From: CAYTET01 sp964436975 | GTDB taxonomy: Bacteria; Bacillota_I; Bacilli_A; Erysipelotrichales; Erysipelotrichaceae | Assembly: GCA_964436975.1 (NCBI GenBank) | Contig: CAYTET010000027.1 | Location: 1 to 23,519, forward strand | Direction: 5' to 3' | Length of the DNA stretch: 23,519 nucleotides | Part shown: positions 1 through 6,900 of the stretch, one piece after another | Position numbering within the stretch: the stretch's first letter is position 1 | Layout of the letters: each line of letters begins with the position of its first letter | The notes under the pieces: model-generated | Database searches by the model: none | The model's input: the letters and a program-made list of their open reading frames with translations, nothing else | Told to the model about the DNA's origin: nothing | Made by a program: the position numbers and the translations under genes

Positions 1-608
1 ATTCCCGGCTGGAGCTTAAACCTTTCACTGAGCATGATATCATCCTGCAGGTAAGCTGAGTTGACAGCCATATAATGCCTTATCTTAGCCGTAATGCTGT
101 CCGTCAGCATCTTGATCTGCCGGCGGATGGAAGCCAGCTTGGGGGAAGCATTATCCAGAATCTGGCCGCTGGAATCGATACAGCGGTTAATGGCATTGGC
201 CGTGACCATGTTATCATCCAGCGCCGCTATCAGATCGGCAATCTGGTCATAGTCAGTCTGGCCCTGTTGCATATAGTTTTTAATCTGGGCAATGCCATAG
301 GACTGCTGGGCAATCTGGGTTAGCTCTTCGGGAGTCAGGGTGACATCCCGCAGGGCATTGTCAATAGCAGCACCCACATCAAAAATACCGCCAAACGGCA
401 TCGGACCGAAGGCTTCGGTCAAAGCCAGCGTCTGGCTGAGCCGCTGCAGCTGGCGGTTGGCTTCCAGCCGGCTGAAAACCGGGGCGGCCTGCAGAATATT
501 CTGCCGGCCCAGTTTAAAAGCGGTATACCCTGCCACCTGCTGCTTAACGGCCGCAAATTCCAGGCCGTCGTAAGGAGATACCGTTATGTTTTCAGTTTCC
601 GAGGGCAT
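1..608 (-). CDS. mutS2: Endonuclease MutS2, N-terminal part (3' end beyond window)
   Basis: The minus frame from ATG 608 stays open to the window edge and gives about 202 residues. It reads as the MutS2 N-terminal core: an opening LEF near residue 16, then TEAFG..PFGGIFD around residues 65-77 and NRCIDSSGQILDNASPKL around 140-157, with a helical continuation. MutS2 is a MutS-family ATPase with a C-terminal Smr nuclease domain; in Firmicutes it acts on recombination intermediates and collided ribosomes. The ATPase and Smr parts lie outside the window. The segment aligning with the family's RNDRYVIPVK stretch is divergent here (SERFKLQ) but sits at the expected place. The start overlaps the cvpA stop by 17 nt and has no clear ribosome binding site, so translational coupling to cvpA is likely. 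Confidence 0.88.
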   Translation of the reverse strand, partial: MPSETENITVSPYDGLEFAAVKQQVAGYTAFKLGRQNILQAAPVFSRLEANRQLQRLSQTLALTEAFGPMPFGGIFDVGAAIDNALRDVTLTPEELTQIAQQSYGIAQIKNYMQQGQTDYDQIADLIAALDDNMVTANAINRCIDSSGQILDNASPKLASIRRQIKMLTDSITAKIRHYMAVNSAYLQDDIMLSERFKLQPG

Positions 609-1299
609 TATTGATGTCATTGACGTCTATTCCCAGTCCCTGTAAGAATTCACGGATCTGCATGCTGTTAAGATTATTGCTGGTCAGCCAGCTGACAATG
701 GCCTTCAGATCATCCTGGGTCAGGTTGTTCTGGTCATACAGCAGCTTTTGGACCGCTTCATTTTCGGCAAAGGCATTACCGATGATATTCTTGCCATAAC
801 TTACGGCCGTATCGGCATAGTGGAACAGGGTTGAGTCAACAACTTTCTGACCGTTGGTAAACAGCGGTGTCTGGATGACATAGCACAGAATGATTACGCA
901 GATGGCGTAAGGAATCAGGGCAAAAACAGCCCCCAGGATGTGATTGACGCTTTTAATAAGCGGCAGTTCCGTAATCACTTTGGACAGCGGCTTGATAATC
1001 AGCAGCAGCAGCCAGCCGACAACCAGCAGAATGATAAACCAGCTTATCTGATTAAGTTTGGCATACATTACATCCTGCAGAATCGTGTTAGTAAAAGGCG
1101 ACCAGGCCGCCGGAAAGATCTTGATCAGCTCCGCCAGCGGACTGCACAGCATCCAGGCCAGCAGGATTACGGCTAAAAAGCCCAATAGCTTCAGCAGCTG
1201 CCAGACCAGGCCGGTGCGATACCCGGTAAAAAGAGCCAGAATAAGGAAAATAATCAATGCTATATTAATAAAAGGAATGACACTTTCAGGGATAGTCAT
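592..1299 (-). CDS. cvpA: CvpA family membrane protein
   Basis: 235 residues. Four hydrophobic segments lie at about residues 9-27, 33-55, 85-107 and 120-146, followed by a polar C-terminal part, which is the CvpA (colicin V production) layout. The position just ahead of mutS2 is the usual one in Firmicutes, where cvpA lies between rnhC/zapA and mutS2. The ATG at 1299 has a good ribosome binding site (GGAGG, 7 nt upstream) and a consensus-like promoter about 30 nt upstream. The biochemical role of this family in Gram-positive bacteria is not settled. The call rests on topology and context more than on sharp motifs. Confidence 0.8.
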   Translation of the reverse strand: MTIPESVIPFINIALIIFLILALFTGYRTGLVWQLLKLLGFLAVILLAWMLCSPLAELIKIFPAAWSPFTNTILQDVMYAKLNQISWFIILLVVGWLLLLIIKPLSKVITELPLIKSVNHILGAVFALIPYAICVIILCYVIQTPLFTNGQKVVDSTLFHYADTAVSYGKNIIGNAFAENEAVQKLLYDQNNLTQDDLKAIVSWLTSNNLNSMQIREFLQGLGIDVNDINNALGN

Positions 1300-1324
1300 A
1301 ACAGGCCTCCGATGCTTACGGGTA

Positions 1325-1353
1325 ATTATATCAATATTCCCCGGCCTTGTAAA
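1325..1353 (-). promoter_or_regulatory. Promoter of cvpA-mutS2
   Basis: On the minus strand, TTTACA (1353-1348) is followed by 17 nt and TATAAT (1330-1325). Predicted start of transcription is near 1318, giving a leader of about 18 nt that contains the GGAGG site of cvpA. Its -35 box directly abuts the -35 box of the rnhC promoter. Confidence 0.7.
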
Positions 1354-1382
1354 TTGACGGGTTGGGCCGGGTGGGTTATTCT
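1354..1382 (+). promoter_or_regulatory. Promoter of rnhC
   Basis: On the plus strand, TTGACG (1354-1359), a 17-nt spacer and TATTCT (1377-1382). Predicted start near 1389, 15 nt before the rnhC ATG. The -10 is weaker than that of the divergent cvpA promoter. Confidence 0.5.
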
Positions 1383-1403
1383 AAAGACAGCCGAGGTGAT
1401 CAC

Positions 1404-2255
1404 ATGCCGGTATTAAGCTACAGTGCTTCCGAAGAGCAGATTCAAACTATCCTGAGCAGCTGCGCTGACGCCTCTTTTAAAACGCCGCCGGCCTATGCCC
1501 GCTTTCAGCTTGCCCAAAACGGCTGTGTCATAACGGTTTATCAAAGCGGCAAAGTCGTTTTCCAGGGCGCCGCGGCCGATACAGTAGCAGCCCGCTTTTT
1601 TACGCCTGTCATTAAGGAACTTGTTCTGCCGCAGGCCGGCAGCGATGAAGTTGGCACCGGTGATTATTTCGGACCGGTCTGTGTCTGCGCCACTTATATC
1701 GACAGTGCAATATACGCCCGAATAAAGGATCTCAATATCATTGATTCCAAGCAGCTGACAGATCCTGTCATCAGCCAGATCGCCCGCCTGCTGATGAAGG
1801 AGATTCCCTACAGCCTGACCGTGCTGATGCCGCAGCATTTCAATGAAATCAGCAGTGAAAACAATATGAACCGCATCAAGGCCAGAATGCATAACCAATG
1901 CTACCTCAATCTGCAGAAAAAAGGCATTGCCCTGCCCAGGCTGGTTGTCATTGACCAGTTCTGTCCCCCCGCTTCCTACTATTCCTATCTTAATCAGGAG
2001 AAAGACATTGTCCGCGGCATTCATTTCCAGCCCAAGGCCGAAAACAGCTATCTGGCCGTCGGCTGCGGCGCCATCATAGCCCGCTATGCCTTTGTCAGCC
2101 GGATGGCTGAAATGGCCGCCCAATGGGATATGGAACTGCCCAAAGGCGCCGGCAGCGCTGTTGATGCGGCCGCCCGCCAGTTTGTTAAGCGCTACGGCCA
2201 AGACAGCCTGGGCCAGATTGCCAAATTAAACTTTAAAAATACGGCCCGCCTATAG
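1404..2255 (+). CDS. rnhC: Ribonuclease HIII
   Basis: 283 residues. An N-terminal TBP-like substrate-binding region (about 1-70) is followed by the type 2 RNase H catalytic domain, with GSDEVGTGDYFGP at 79-91 (Asp81-Glu82 in the metal site), DSKQLTD, VVIDQF and AVGCGAIIARYAF. The DEVGTGDYFGP form and the N-terminal extension separate RNase HIII from RNase HII. It cleaves RNA in RNA/DNA hybrids. The ATG at 1404 is chosen over an upstream in-frame TTG at 1362 because GAGGTG lies 5 nt before it and family proteins begin here. It is the only plus-strand gene in the window, divergent from cvpA and convergent with trmK; the two convergent frames overlap by 6 nt. Confidence 0.95.
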   Translation: MPVLSYSASEEQIQTILSSCADASFKTPPAYARFQLAQNGCVITVYQSGKVVFQGAAADTVAARFFTPVIKELVLPQAGSDEVGTGDYFGPVCVCATYIDSAIYARIKDLNIIDSKQLTDPVISQIARLLMKEIPYSLTVLMPQHFNEISSENNMNRIKARMHNQCYLNLQKKGIALPRLVVIDQFCPPASYYSYLNQEKDIVRGIHFQPKAENSYLAVGCGAIIARYAFVSRMAEMAAQWDMELPKGAGSAVDAAARQFVKRYGQDSLGQIAKLNFKNTARL

Positions 2256-2268
2256 CGCGGCCGTTTTT
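2235..2268. terminator. Bidirectional terminator shared by rnhC and trmK
   Basis: ACGGCC-CGC (2241-2249) pairs with GCG-(bulged C)-GGCCGT (2255-2264) around the loop CTATA. On the plus strand the stem runs into TTTTT (2264-2268); on the minus strand it runs into ATTTTTAAAG (2240-2231). Both stop codons lie inside the loop and stem base. Confidence 0.75.
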
Positions 2269-2933
2269 GTCAGCATCGCGGCTATGGCCTGCTGCTCATG
2301 CCGCAGTTCCGCACTGGCGGCGCTGCGGCCGGCCATTTCCTGAAGCAGACCAGCCAGATAAACCTGGCGGTCCTGATAATGCTTAATAAATACTTTATTG
2401 CCGGCATAAGGCAGAAACCGGCCGAAAGCCAGCTGCAGCTCGGAAAGCTCCATGGTTCCGCTTTGCACCGTAATTAATTCATAATACTGGCCTTTGTCCA
2501 CCAGACAGGTTTCGGCCACTATCTGCCAGTTATTGGCCTGCAGATACTGCCGCAACTGGTCAAGCTGGGTATTGATCTGCAGGATAAGCTTATCGCAGCG
2601 GCGCAGGTAGGCGGCGCCCTTAGTCATGATCTGACAGGCGGTATGACAGCCGATTCCGGCCATTACCGCGGCTTGCGCCTGCCGTGTTATCCCGCTGACC
2701 CCGTCAGTTTCCACCAGCTGCAGGCCGGTTACACCGGCGGCTTTTGCATTGGCCTTGGCATGACGCAGCGGCTCGCTTTTATTGTCGGTTCCGATGGCCC
2801 AGTCAATCTCATTCTGCTGCAAAAGGGCCACGTCCAGAAGCCCGTGGTCACAGCCGATATCGATGACACTGCGACAGGGTGCCACCAGTTTAGCCAGCGC
2901 CTTCAGACGCGGCGTCAGACTGAGGCTACTCAT
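2250..2933 (-). CDS. trmK: tRNA (adenine(22)-N1)-methyltransferase
   Basis: 227 residues. An N-terminal SAM-binding Rossmann domain carries motif I (VIDIGCDHGLLDVAL, about 23-37), followed by TDGVSG and an AGIG segment, then a C-terminal helical part. The DIGCDHG form and the place just after rpoD are typical of TrmK (YqfN), which makes m1A22 in tRNA in Firmicutes. The family's usual AGMGG segment reads AGIGCH here, a modest divergence. The ATG at 2933 lies inside the end of the second sigma gene (8-nt overlap), so the two are probably translated from one mRNA. Confidence 0.9.
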   Translation of the reverse strand: MSSLSLTPRLKALAKLVAPCRSVIDIGCDHGLLDVALLQQNEIDWAIGTDNKSEPLRHAKANAKAAGVTGLQLVETDGVSGITRQAQAAVMAGIGCHTACQIMTKGAAYLRRCDKLILQINTQLDQLRQYLQANNWQIVAETCLVDKGQYYELITVQSGTMELSELQLAFGRFLPYAGNKVFIKHYQDRQVYLAGLLQEMAGRSAASAELRHEQQAIAAMLTKTAAL

Positions 2934-3822
2934 ATTTGAAATCCTTTAAGGAAGGCTCGGCTTCCAGCAGCATCTTCAGGGCCTGGTTTTGGATCTGCAG
3001 CACCCGCTGCTTGCTGATATGGTACCGGCTCGCCAGTTGGGGCAGTGACATTACCTGACAGTTGTTCAGCCCGAAGCGGTACTGCAGAATCTCAGCCTGC
3101 CTTTTAGGCAGCCGGTCAAGACCGCGCTGCAGGGCGGCATGAAGCCATTCGGCCTGCAGCAGGGTATTTATCAGGTTATCCTGACCCTTATAGCGTTCCG
3201 CCAGCGGGATGGCGTCATCACTGCTGCTGTCCAGACTGACGGTGTCAAAACTAAAGGCCTGATACTTTCTTACCGTATCCGCCGGCCAGCCCAGTTCATC
3301 GGCCAGCTCGTCAGCAGTCGGATAGCGGTTCAGCTTCTGGGTCAGTTTCTTTTCGGTCTGACTCATTTTAGCCAGTTTTTCACCCAGACCGGCCGGAATC
3401 CGGATGGCATGGCTGCCATAAAGACTGCGCTCTACTGACTGCCGGATCCAGTAAGCGGCATATACGCCAAAAGAGGCTCCCTTCTCTTTCTTGTAGCGGT
3501 CAGCCGCCGTCAAAAGACCGATATTGCCGTTTTGGACCATGTCTTCAAAGTCATAGCGGGCCTGGGGATAGCGGCGGACAATTGAAATAACCAGCGGCTG
3601 ATAGGCACTGACCAGCTGTTCCCTGGTCATTTCTTTATTATTTTCTTTTTTTCCGGCGGCCGGATAATTCCGGAAAACCCAGGCTGAAAAAGCCTCCGCC
3701 TGGCTTTCCGTCAGCTGGCTTGATGCTATTATATCCGCCCACAGCTGCTCATCAGCGGGGCGGCCCTTTTTAATTTCTTTCCGGGCCATTGCAATGGCCT
3801 GACGGCACTCTTTGTCAGTCAT
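2926..3822 (-). CDS. Divergent RpoD-like sigma-70 factor (second primary-type sigma)
   Basis: 298 residues. Region 2 lies at about 68-145 (EDMVQNGNIGLL, then YAAYWIRQSVERSL), region 3 at about 150-200 and region 4 at about 236-286 ending in a helix-turn-helix. Residues 15-52 resemble the region 1.1 of the neighbouring RpoD, but there is no acidic linker and no DPVKMYL region 1.2 motif. Compared with RpoD, key DNA-reading positions differ: WWIRQAIT becomes YWIRQSVE, and in the recognition helix TRERIRQ becomes SKQRVLQ. It therefore looks like an old rpoD duplicate with altered promoter choice; the regulon cannot be told from sequence. It lies between rpoD and trmK, with its own promoter ending at its start codon. 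An in-frame ATG at 3789 is a possible later start. Confidence 0.9.
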   Translation of the reverse strand: MTDKECRQAIAMARKEIKKGRPADEQLWADIIASSQLTESQAEAFSAWVFRNYPAAGKKENNKEMTREQLVSAYQPLVISIVRRYPQARYDFEDMVQNGNIGLLTAADRYKKEKGASFGVYAAYWIRQSVERSLYGSHAIRIPAGLGEKLAKMSQTEKKLTQKLNRYPTADELADELGWPADTVRKYQAFSFDTVSLDSSSDDAIPLAERYKGQDNLINTLLQAEWLHAALQRGLDRLPKRQAEILQYRFGLNNCQVMSLPQLASRYHISKQRVLQIQNQALKMLLEAEPSLKDFKYE

Positions 3823-3828
3823 GGCTAG

Positions 3829-3857
3829 ATTATAGGATGAATCGGCCGCCTTGACAA
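3829..3857 (-). promoter_or_regulatory. Near-consensus promoter of the second sigma gene
   Basis: TTGTCA (3857-3852), a 17-nt spacer and a perfect TATAAT (3834-3829). The expected transcription start, 7 nt past the -10, falls at about 3822, which is the A of the predicted start codon. The mRNA would have essentially no 5' leader and no ribosome binding site. Confidence 0.75.
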
Positions 3858-3878
3858 ATGAAGCGGGGTTTCGGTCAT

Positions 3879-3914
3879 AAAAAATACCATGCCTGTCAAA
3901 AAGCAGGCATGGTA
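3879..3914 (-). terminator. Intrinsic terminator after rpoD
   Basis: An 11-bp perfect stem, TACCATGCCTG (3885-3895) against CAGGCATGGTA (3904-3914), with an 8-nt loop. On the minus strand it is followed by six T residues (3884-3879). It begins 10 nt after the rpoD stop and separates rpoD from the second sigma gene. Confidence 0.9.
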
Positions 3915-3923
3915 ATTTCGGGA

Positions 3924-5102
3924 TCAGTTCTTATCCACAAAATCCCGCAGTCTTTTGGATTTGGTAGGATGCTTGAGTTTGCGCAGGGCCTTGGCCTCAA
4001 TCTGCCTGATGCGTTCCCGGGTAACATTAAACTCTTTGCCCACTTCTTCCAGCGTCCGGGTCCGGCCGTCTTCCAAACCGAAGCGCAGCCGCAGCACCTT
4101 GCTTTCACGCGGGGTCAGTTGCTTTAAGACCTTGTTTATTTCCTCTTTCAGAAGCTGCTCGGAAGCATAATCATCCGGTGACAGGGCATTGGTATCCTCG
4201 ATGAAGTCACCCAGATGGCTGTCGTCTTCTTCCCCGATCGGGGTTTCCAGTGAAACCGGATCAAGGGATATCTTCTGAATCTCACAGACTTTTTCAGCCG
4301 TAACATTGCCCATTCTTTCGGCAATTTCTTCCGGCGTCGGCTCCCGGCCCAGTTCCTGGACCAGCTGGCGCTGGATGCGGGTCAGTTTGTTGATAGTCTC
4401 AACCATATGGACCGGCACCCGGATTGTACGGGCCTGGTCGGCAATGGCTCTGGTAATGGCCTGGCGGATCCACCATGTGGCATACGTAGAAAATTTAAAC
4501 CCCTTCGTATAATCAAATTTATCAACCGCCTTGACCAGTCCCATATTACCTTCCTGAATCAGATCCAGAAACAGCAGCCCGCGGCCGACATATTTCTTGG
4601 CAATTGCCACAACCAGACGCAGATTTGATTTGATGAGGATGTTTTTAGCCTCCTCATCGCCGGCTTTAATCCGCTTGGCTATTTCAACTTCCTGCTTGGG
4701 TGTCAGCAGGGCGTCCCGGCCGATTTCCTTCAGATACATTTTCACCGGGTCGTTTATTTTGATACTGGGTGAATCAGCATAATTCTGCTGCAGGGTTTCC
4801 ATGCTGATTTCATCTTTTTTCTTATCGTCTTCCAGCTCTTCACTTTCTTCTGACTCCTCGGTTTCACCGACATCTTCGGCATCGTCTTCGCTCATGTCGT
4901 CAATGTCTTCGCCTTCCGGTTCATCTTCAGCGATTTCTATTTTATTCTCTTCGCACCAGACGTACAGTTCGTCCGCCTCTTCATCTGTCATATCCAGATG
5001 CTCGATGGCTTCCAGAATGTCAGACTGGGTAACCTTTTTCTTTTCTTTTTTTGCCTGCAGGAATGAAGCCTTAATCTCGTCAAGTGTGAGCAATTCAGCC
5101 AT
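3924..5102 (-). CDS. rpoD: RNA polymerase primary sigma factor RpoD/SigA
   Basis: 392 residues, a full-length SigA. Region 1.1 lies at about 1-58 and a strongly acidic linker rich in Glu and Asp at about 60-105. Region 1.2 has DPVKMYLKEIGRD, region 2 has DLIQEGNMGLVKAVDKF and TYATWWIRQAITRAI, and region 4.2 has VTRERIRQIEAKALRKL near the C-terminus. It directs core RNA polymerase to housekeeping promoters. The ATG at 5102 is chosen over one 30 nt upstream because AAGGAAGG lies 8 nt before it and family members start here. The start overlaps the dnaG stop by 8 nt. The dnaG-rpoD pair is the conserved macromolecular synthesis operon. Confidence 0.97.
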   Translation of the reverse strand: MAELLTLDEIKASFLQAKKEKKKVTQSDILEAIEHLDMTDEEADELYVWCEENKIEIAEDEPEGEDIDDMSEDDAEDVGETEESEESEELEDDKKKDEISMETLQQNYADSPSIKINDPVKMYLKEIGRDALLTPKQEVEIAKRIKAGDEEAKNILIKSNLRLVVAIAKKYVGRGLLFLDLIQEGNMGLVKAVDKFDYTKGFKFSTYATWWIRQAITRAIADQARTIRVPVHMVETINKLTRIQRQLVQELGREPTPEEIAERMGNVTAEKVCEIQKISLDPVSLETPIGEEDDSHLGDFIEDTNALSPDDYASEQLLKEEINKVLKQLTPRESKVLRLRFGLEDGRTRTLEEVGKEFNVTRERIRQIEAKALRKLKHPTKSKRLRDFVDKN

Positions 5103-6882
5103 TTTCGTTACCTTCCTTTTTTTCTTTTTCAATACTTATCTTATCAAACAGCAGCTGCTGGTACTTTTCAGCATAGCGGGCCTGGACGCGGGGATCCTGA
5201 ATCTGACTGATTTCTTTCTTCAGAGTGCGGATCTGGTCTTCCAGGCTGCCTATCTTTATAGTGCTGATGGCATCAGCGAGCAGACGGCTGTCCGTATTCT
5301 CACTGATCAGCTCGCTGCTTTCGATTTCAAAAATCATGTCGCGCAGCGGCTCATCAGCCAGACTGCTGGTAAACTCGGTAATCTTCAGCTGGTCATGACT
5401 GTTATACCAGTCAAGGATCTGGCCGGCTAACAGCCGGGCCGTCTGCTGCGGCAGCGTGTTGAGGGTGTCCTTATAGACCATGGCCGCCTGATTAGACAGC
5501 ATCATCTGCTTCAGTATTGTCATTTCAGCCATCTGAATGCCGTCCAGCGAATGGTACGGCAGCGCGGCTTTCCGCTCTTTGACCGGCAGCGTTTCACTGC
5601 CGGCTGTTTCCGGCTTGACCAGAATGTCCAGCATGGCGCTGTTAAACCCGGTCAAAGCTGAAACCTGCTGGCGGTAGTTGGTCCGGTCAAATTCGTCGCG
5701 GCAGTAGCGCAGCTGCTCCATGACCATGGCCGCAAACTGCTTGCGGGCGTCATAGTTGGCCAGATCATAAACAGTCTGGCCATATTTAATGACAAATTCA
5801 AACCAGCTGTAAGGCTTCTGAATCATAGCTTTCAGTTCAGCCGCCCCGTAGGTCTTTATTATCTCGTCGGGGTCCAAGGCCGTTTCATTGCGCATCACAC
5901 TGACCTTAAGACCGCTGCCAATAGCCAGCTGGCCGACTTTGAAAATGGCGCTCTGGCCCGGCTGGTCGCCGTCATAGGCAATTGTCAGCTGGCCGGAAAG
6001 CTGCTTGATCAAAGCCAGCTGGCCTTTGGCCGCATTGGTTCCCATAGTGCAGACCGCATTGGCTAAACCGCATTTGTCAAAGGCGATGACATCCATCGGC
6101 CCTTCCGCCAGAATGACAAAGCCCTGCTGCCGGACCGGCTCGGCGGCCCGGTGCCAGTTGAAGATAACGCTGCCTTTGTGAAACAGCGGCGTTTCGGCAG
6201 TATTGATATACTTGGCGGCCGCTTCCGGGTCCAGACTGCGGGCCGTAAAGCCGATGGGATGGCCGCTGCGGTCATGAATCGGTATCATCAGCCGCTGGTA
6301 GAAGACATCGCGGACACCCGACTGGGTCAGCCGGCACAGATTGCTGCTGATCAGCGTTTCATCGCTGAACCCCTTCCGGCTGAGAAAATGATACAGGGCA
6401 TCATTGGCCGGATTATAGCCAAACTGGTACTTTTCCATCAGTTCGGCTGAAATCTGTCTTTTCTGCAGATAGGCTATCATCTCCTGGCCGCCTTCGCTGA
6501 CCAGCTCATGCTGGCAGAAAAGAACGGCTTCCGCCACGGCCTTGTGCTCGGCGGTCGGGACAAAGGCCGGTCTGACATCCGCCAGACCGATATCCAGCGG
6601 ATAATTGACCAGATCAGCCACCTTTTTAATGGCCGTCACATAATCGACATGCTCAAACTTTTCCACAAAGGAAAAGACGTCGCCGGCCGCTCCGCAGGAG
6701 AAGCACTTGAAAATCTGCTTATCAATGGAAATATTCAATGAAGGATTGTGATCATCATGAAACGGACAGACGGCCACAAAGCTGCTGCCTTTCTTAATGA
6801 CCGGAATATAGTGTCCGATGACACTTTCAATGGATGCTTTGCGGCGAATGGCCTCAATGGTCTGTGCAGGGATGCGCGGCAA
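5095..6882 (-). CDS. dnaG: DNA primase
   Basis: 595 residues from the TTG at 6882. The N-terminal zinc-binding domain has CPFHDDHNPS and FKCFSCG (Cys39, His42, Cys60, Cys63). The TOPRIM core follows, with AEGPMDVI (Glu about 260) and AYDGDQPG (two Asp at about 304 and 306), and then a helical C-terminal region for helicase binding. The usual EGYMDVI reads EGPMDVI here. The enzyme makes RNA primers for replication. The TTG is preferred because GAGG lies 8 nt upstream and the protein then opens MPRIPAQ, as in relatives; a GTG at 6891 in the same frame is the alternative. The glyS stop lies 18 nt upstream, so it is co-transcribed with glyS and rpoD. Confidence 0.95.
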   Translation of the reverse strand: MPRIPAQTIEAIRRKASIESVIGHYIPVIKKGSSFVAVCPFHDDHNPSLNISIDKQIFKCFSCGAAGDVFSFVEKFEHVDYVTAIKKVADLVNYPLDIGLADVRPAFVPTAEHKAVAEAVLFCQHELVSEGGQEMIAYLQKRQISAELMEKYQFGYNPANDALYHFLSRKGFSDETLISSNLCRLTQSGVRDVFYQRLMIPIHDRSGHPIGFTARSLDPEAAAKYINTAETPLFHKGSVIFNWHRAAEPVRQQGFVILAEGPMDVIAFDKCGLANAVCTMGTNAAKGQLALIKQLSGQLTIAYDGDQPGQSAIFKVGQLAIGSGLKVSVMRNETALDPDEIIKTYGAAELKAMIQKPYSWFEFVIKYGQTVYDLANYDARKQFAAMVMEQLRYCRDEFDRTNYRQQVSALTGFNSAMLDILVKPETAGSETLPVKERKAALPYHSLDGIQMAEMTILKQMMLSNQAAMVYKDTLNTLPQQTARLLAGQILDWYNSHDQLKITEFTSSLADEPLRDMIFEIESSELISENTDSRLLADAISTIKIGSLEDQIRTLKKEISQIQDPRVQARYAEKYQQLLFDKISIEKEKKEGNENG

Positions 6883-6900
6883 GACAACCACCTCTTCTTT

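Noticed and set aside
1..40. Possible second chimeric join at the left edge in mutS2
   Set aside because: The last residues (SERFKLQPG) still align in place with the family's NDRYVIP segment, only diverged; there is no sign of another gene family.
1413..2201. Long open frame on the minus strand (262 codons) opposite rnhC
   Set aside because: It is fully antisense to a gene with clear RNase HIII motifs, has no recognisable domain, and follows from codon bias (GCC, CAG, CTG) that removes stops on the opposite strand.
4801..5430. Plus-strand serine-rich open frame opposite rpoD and dnaG
   Set aside because: The serine runs are simply the complement of the Glu/Asp codons in the RpoD acidic linker.
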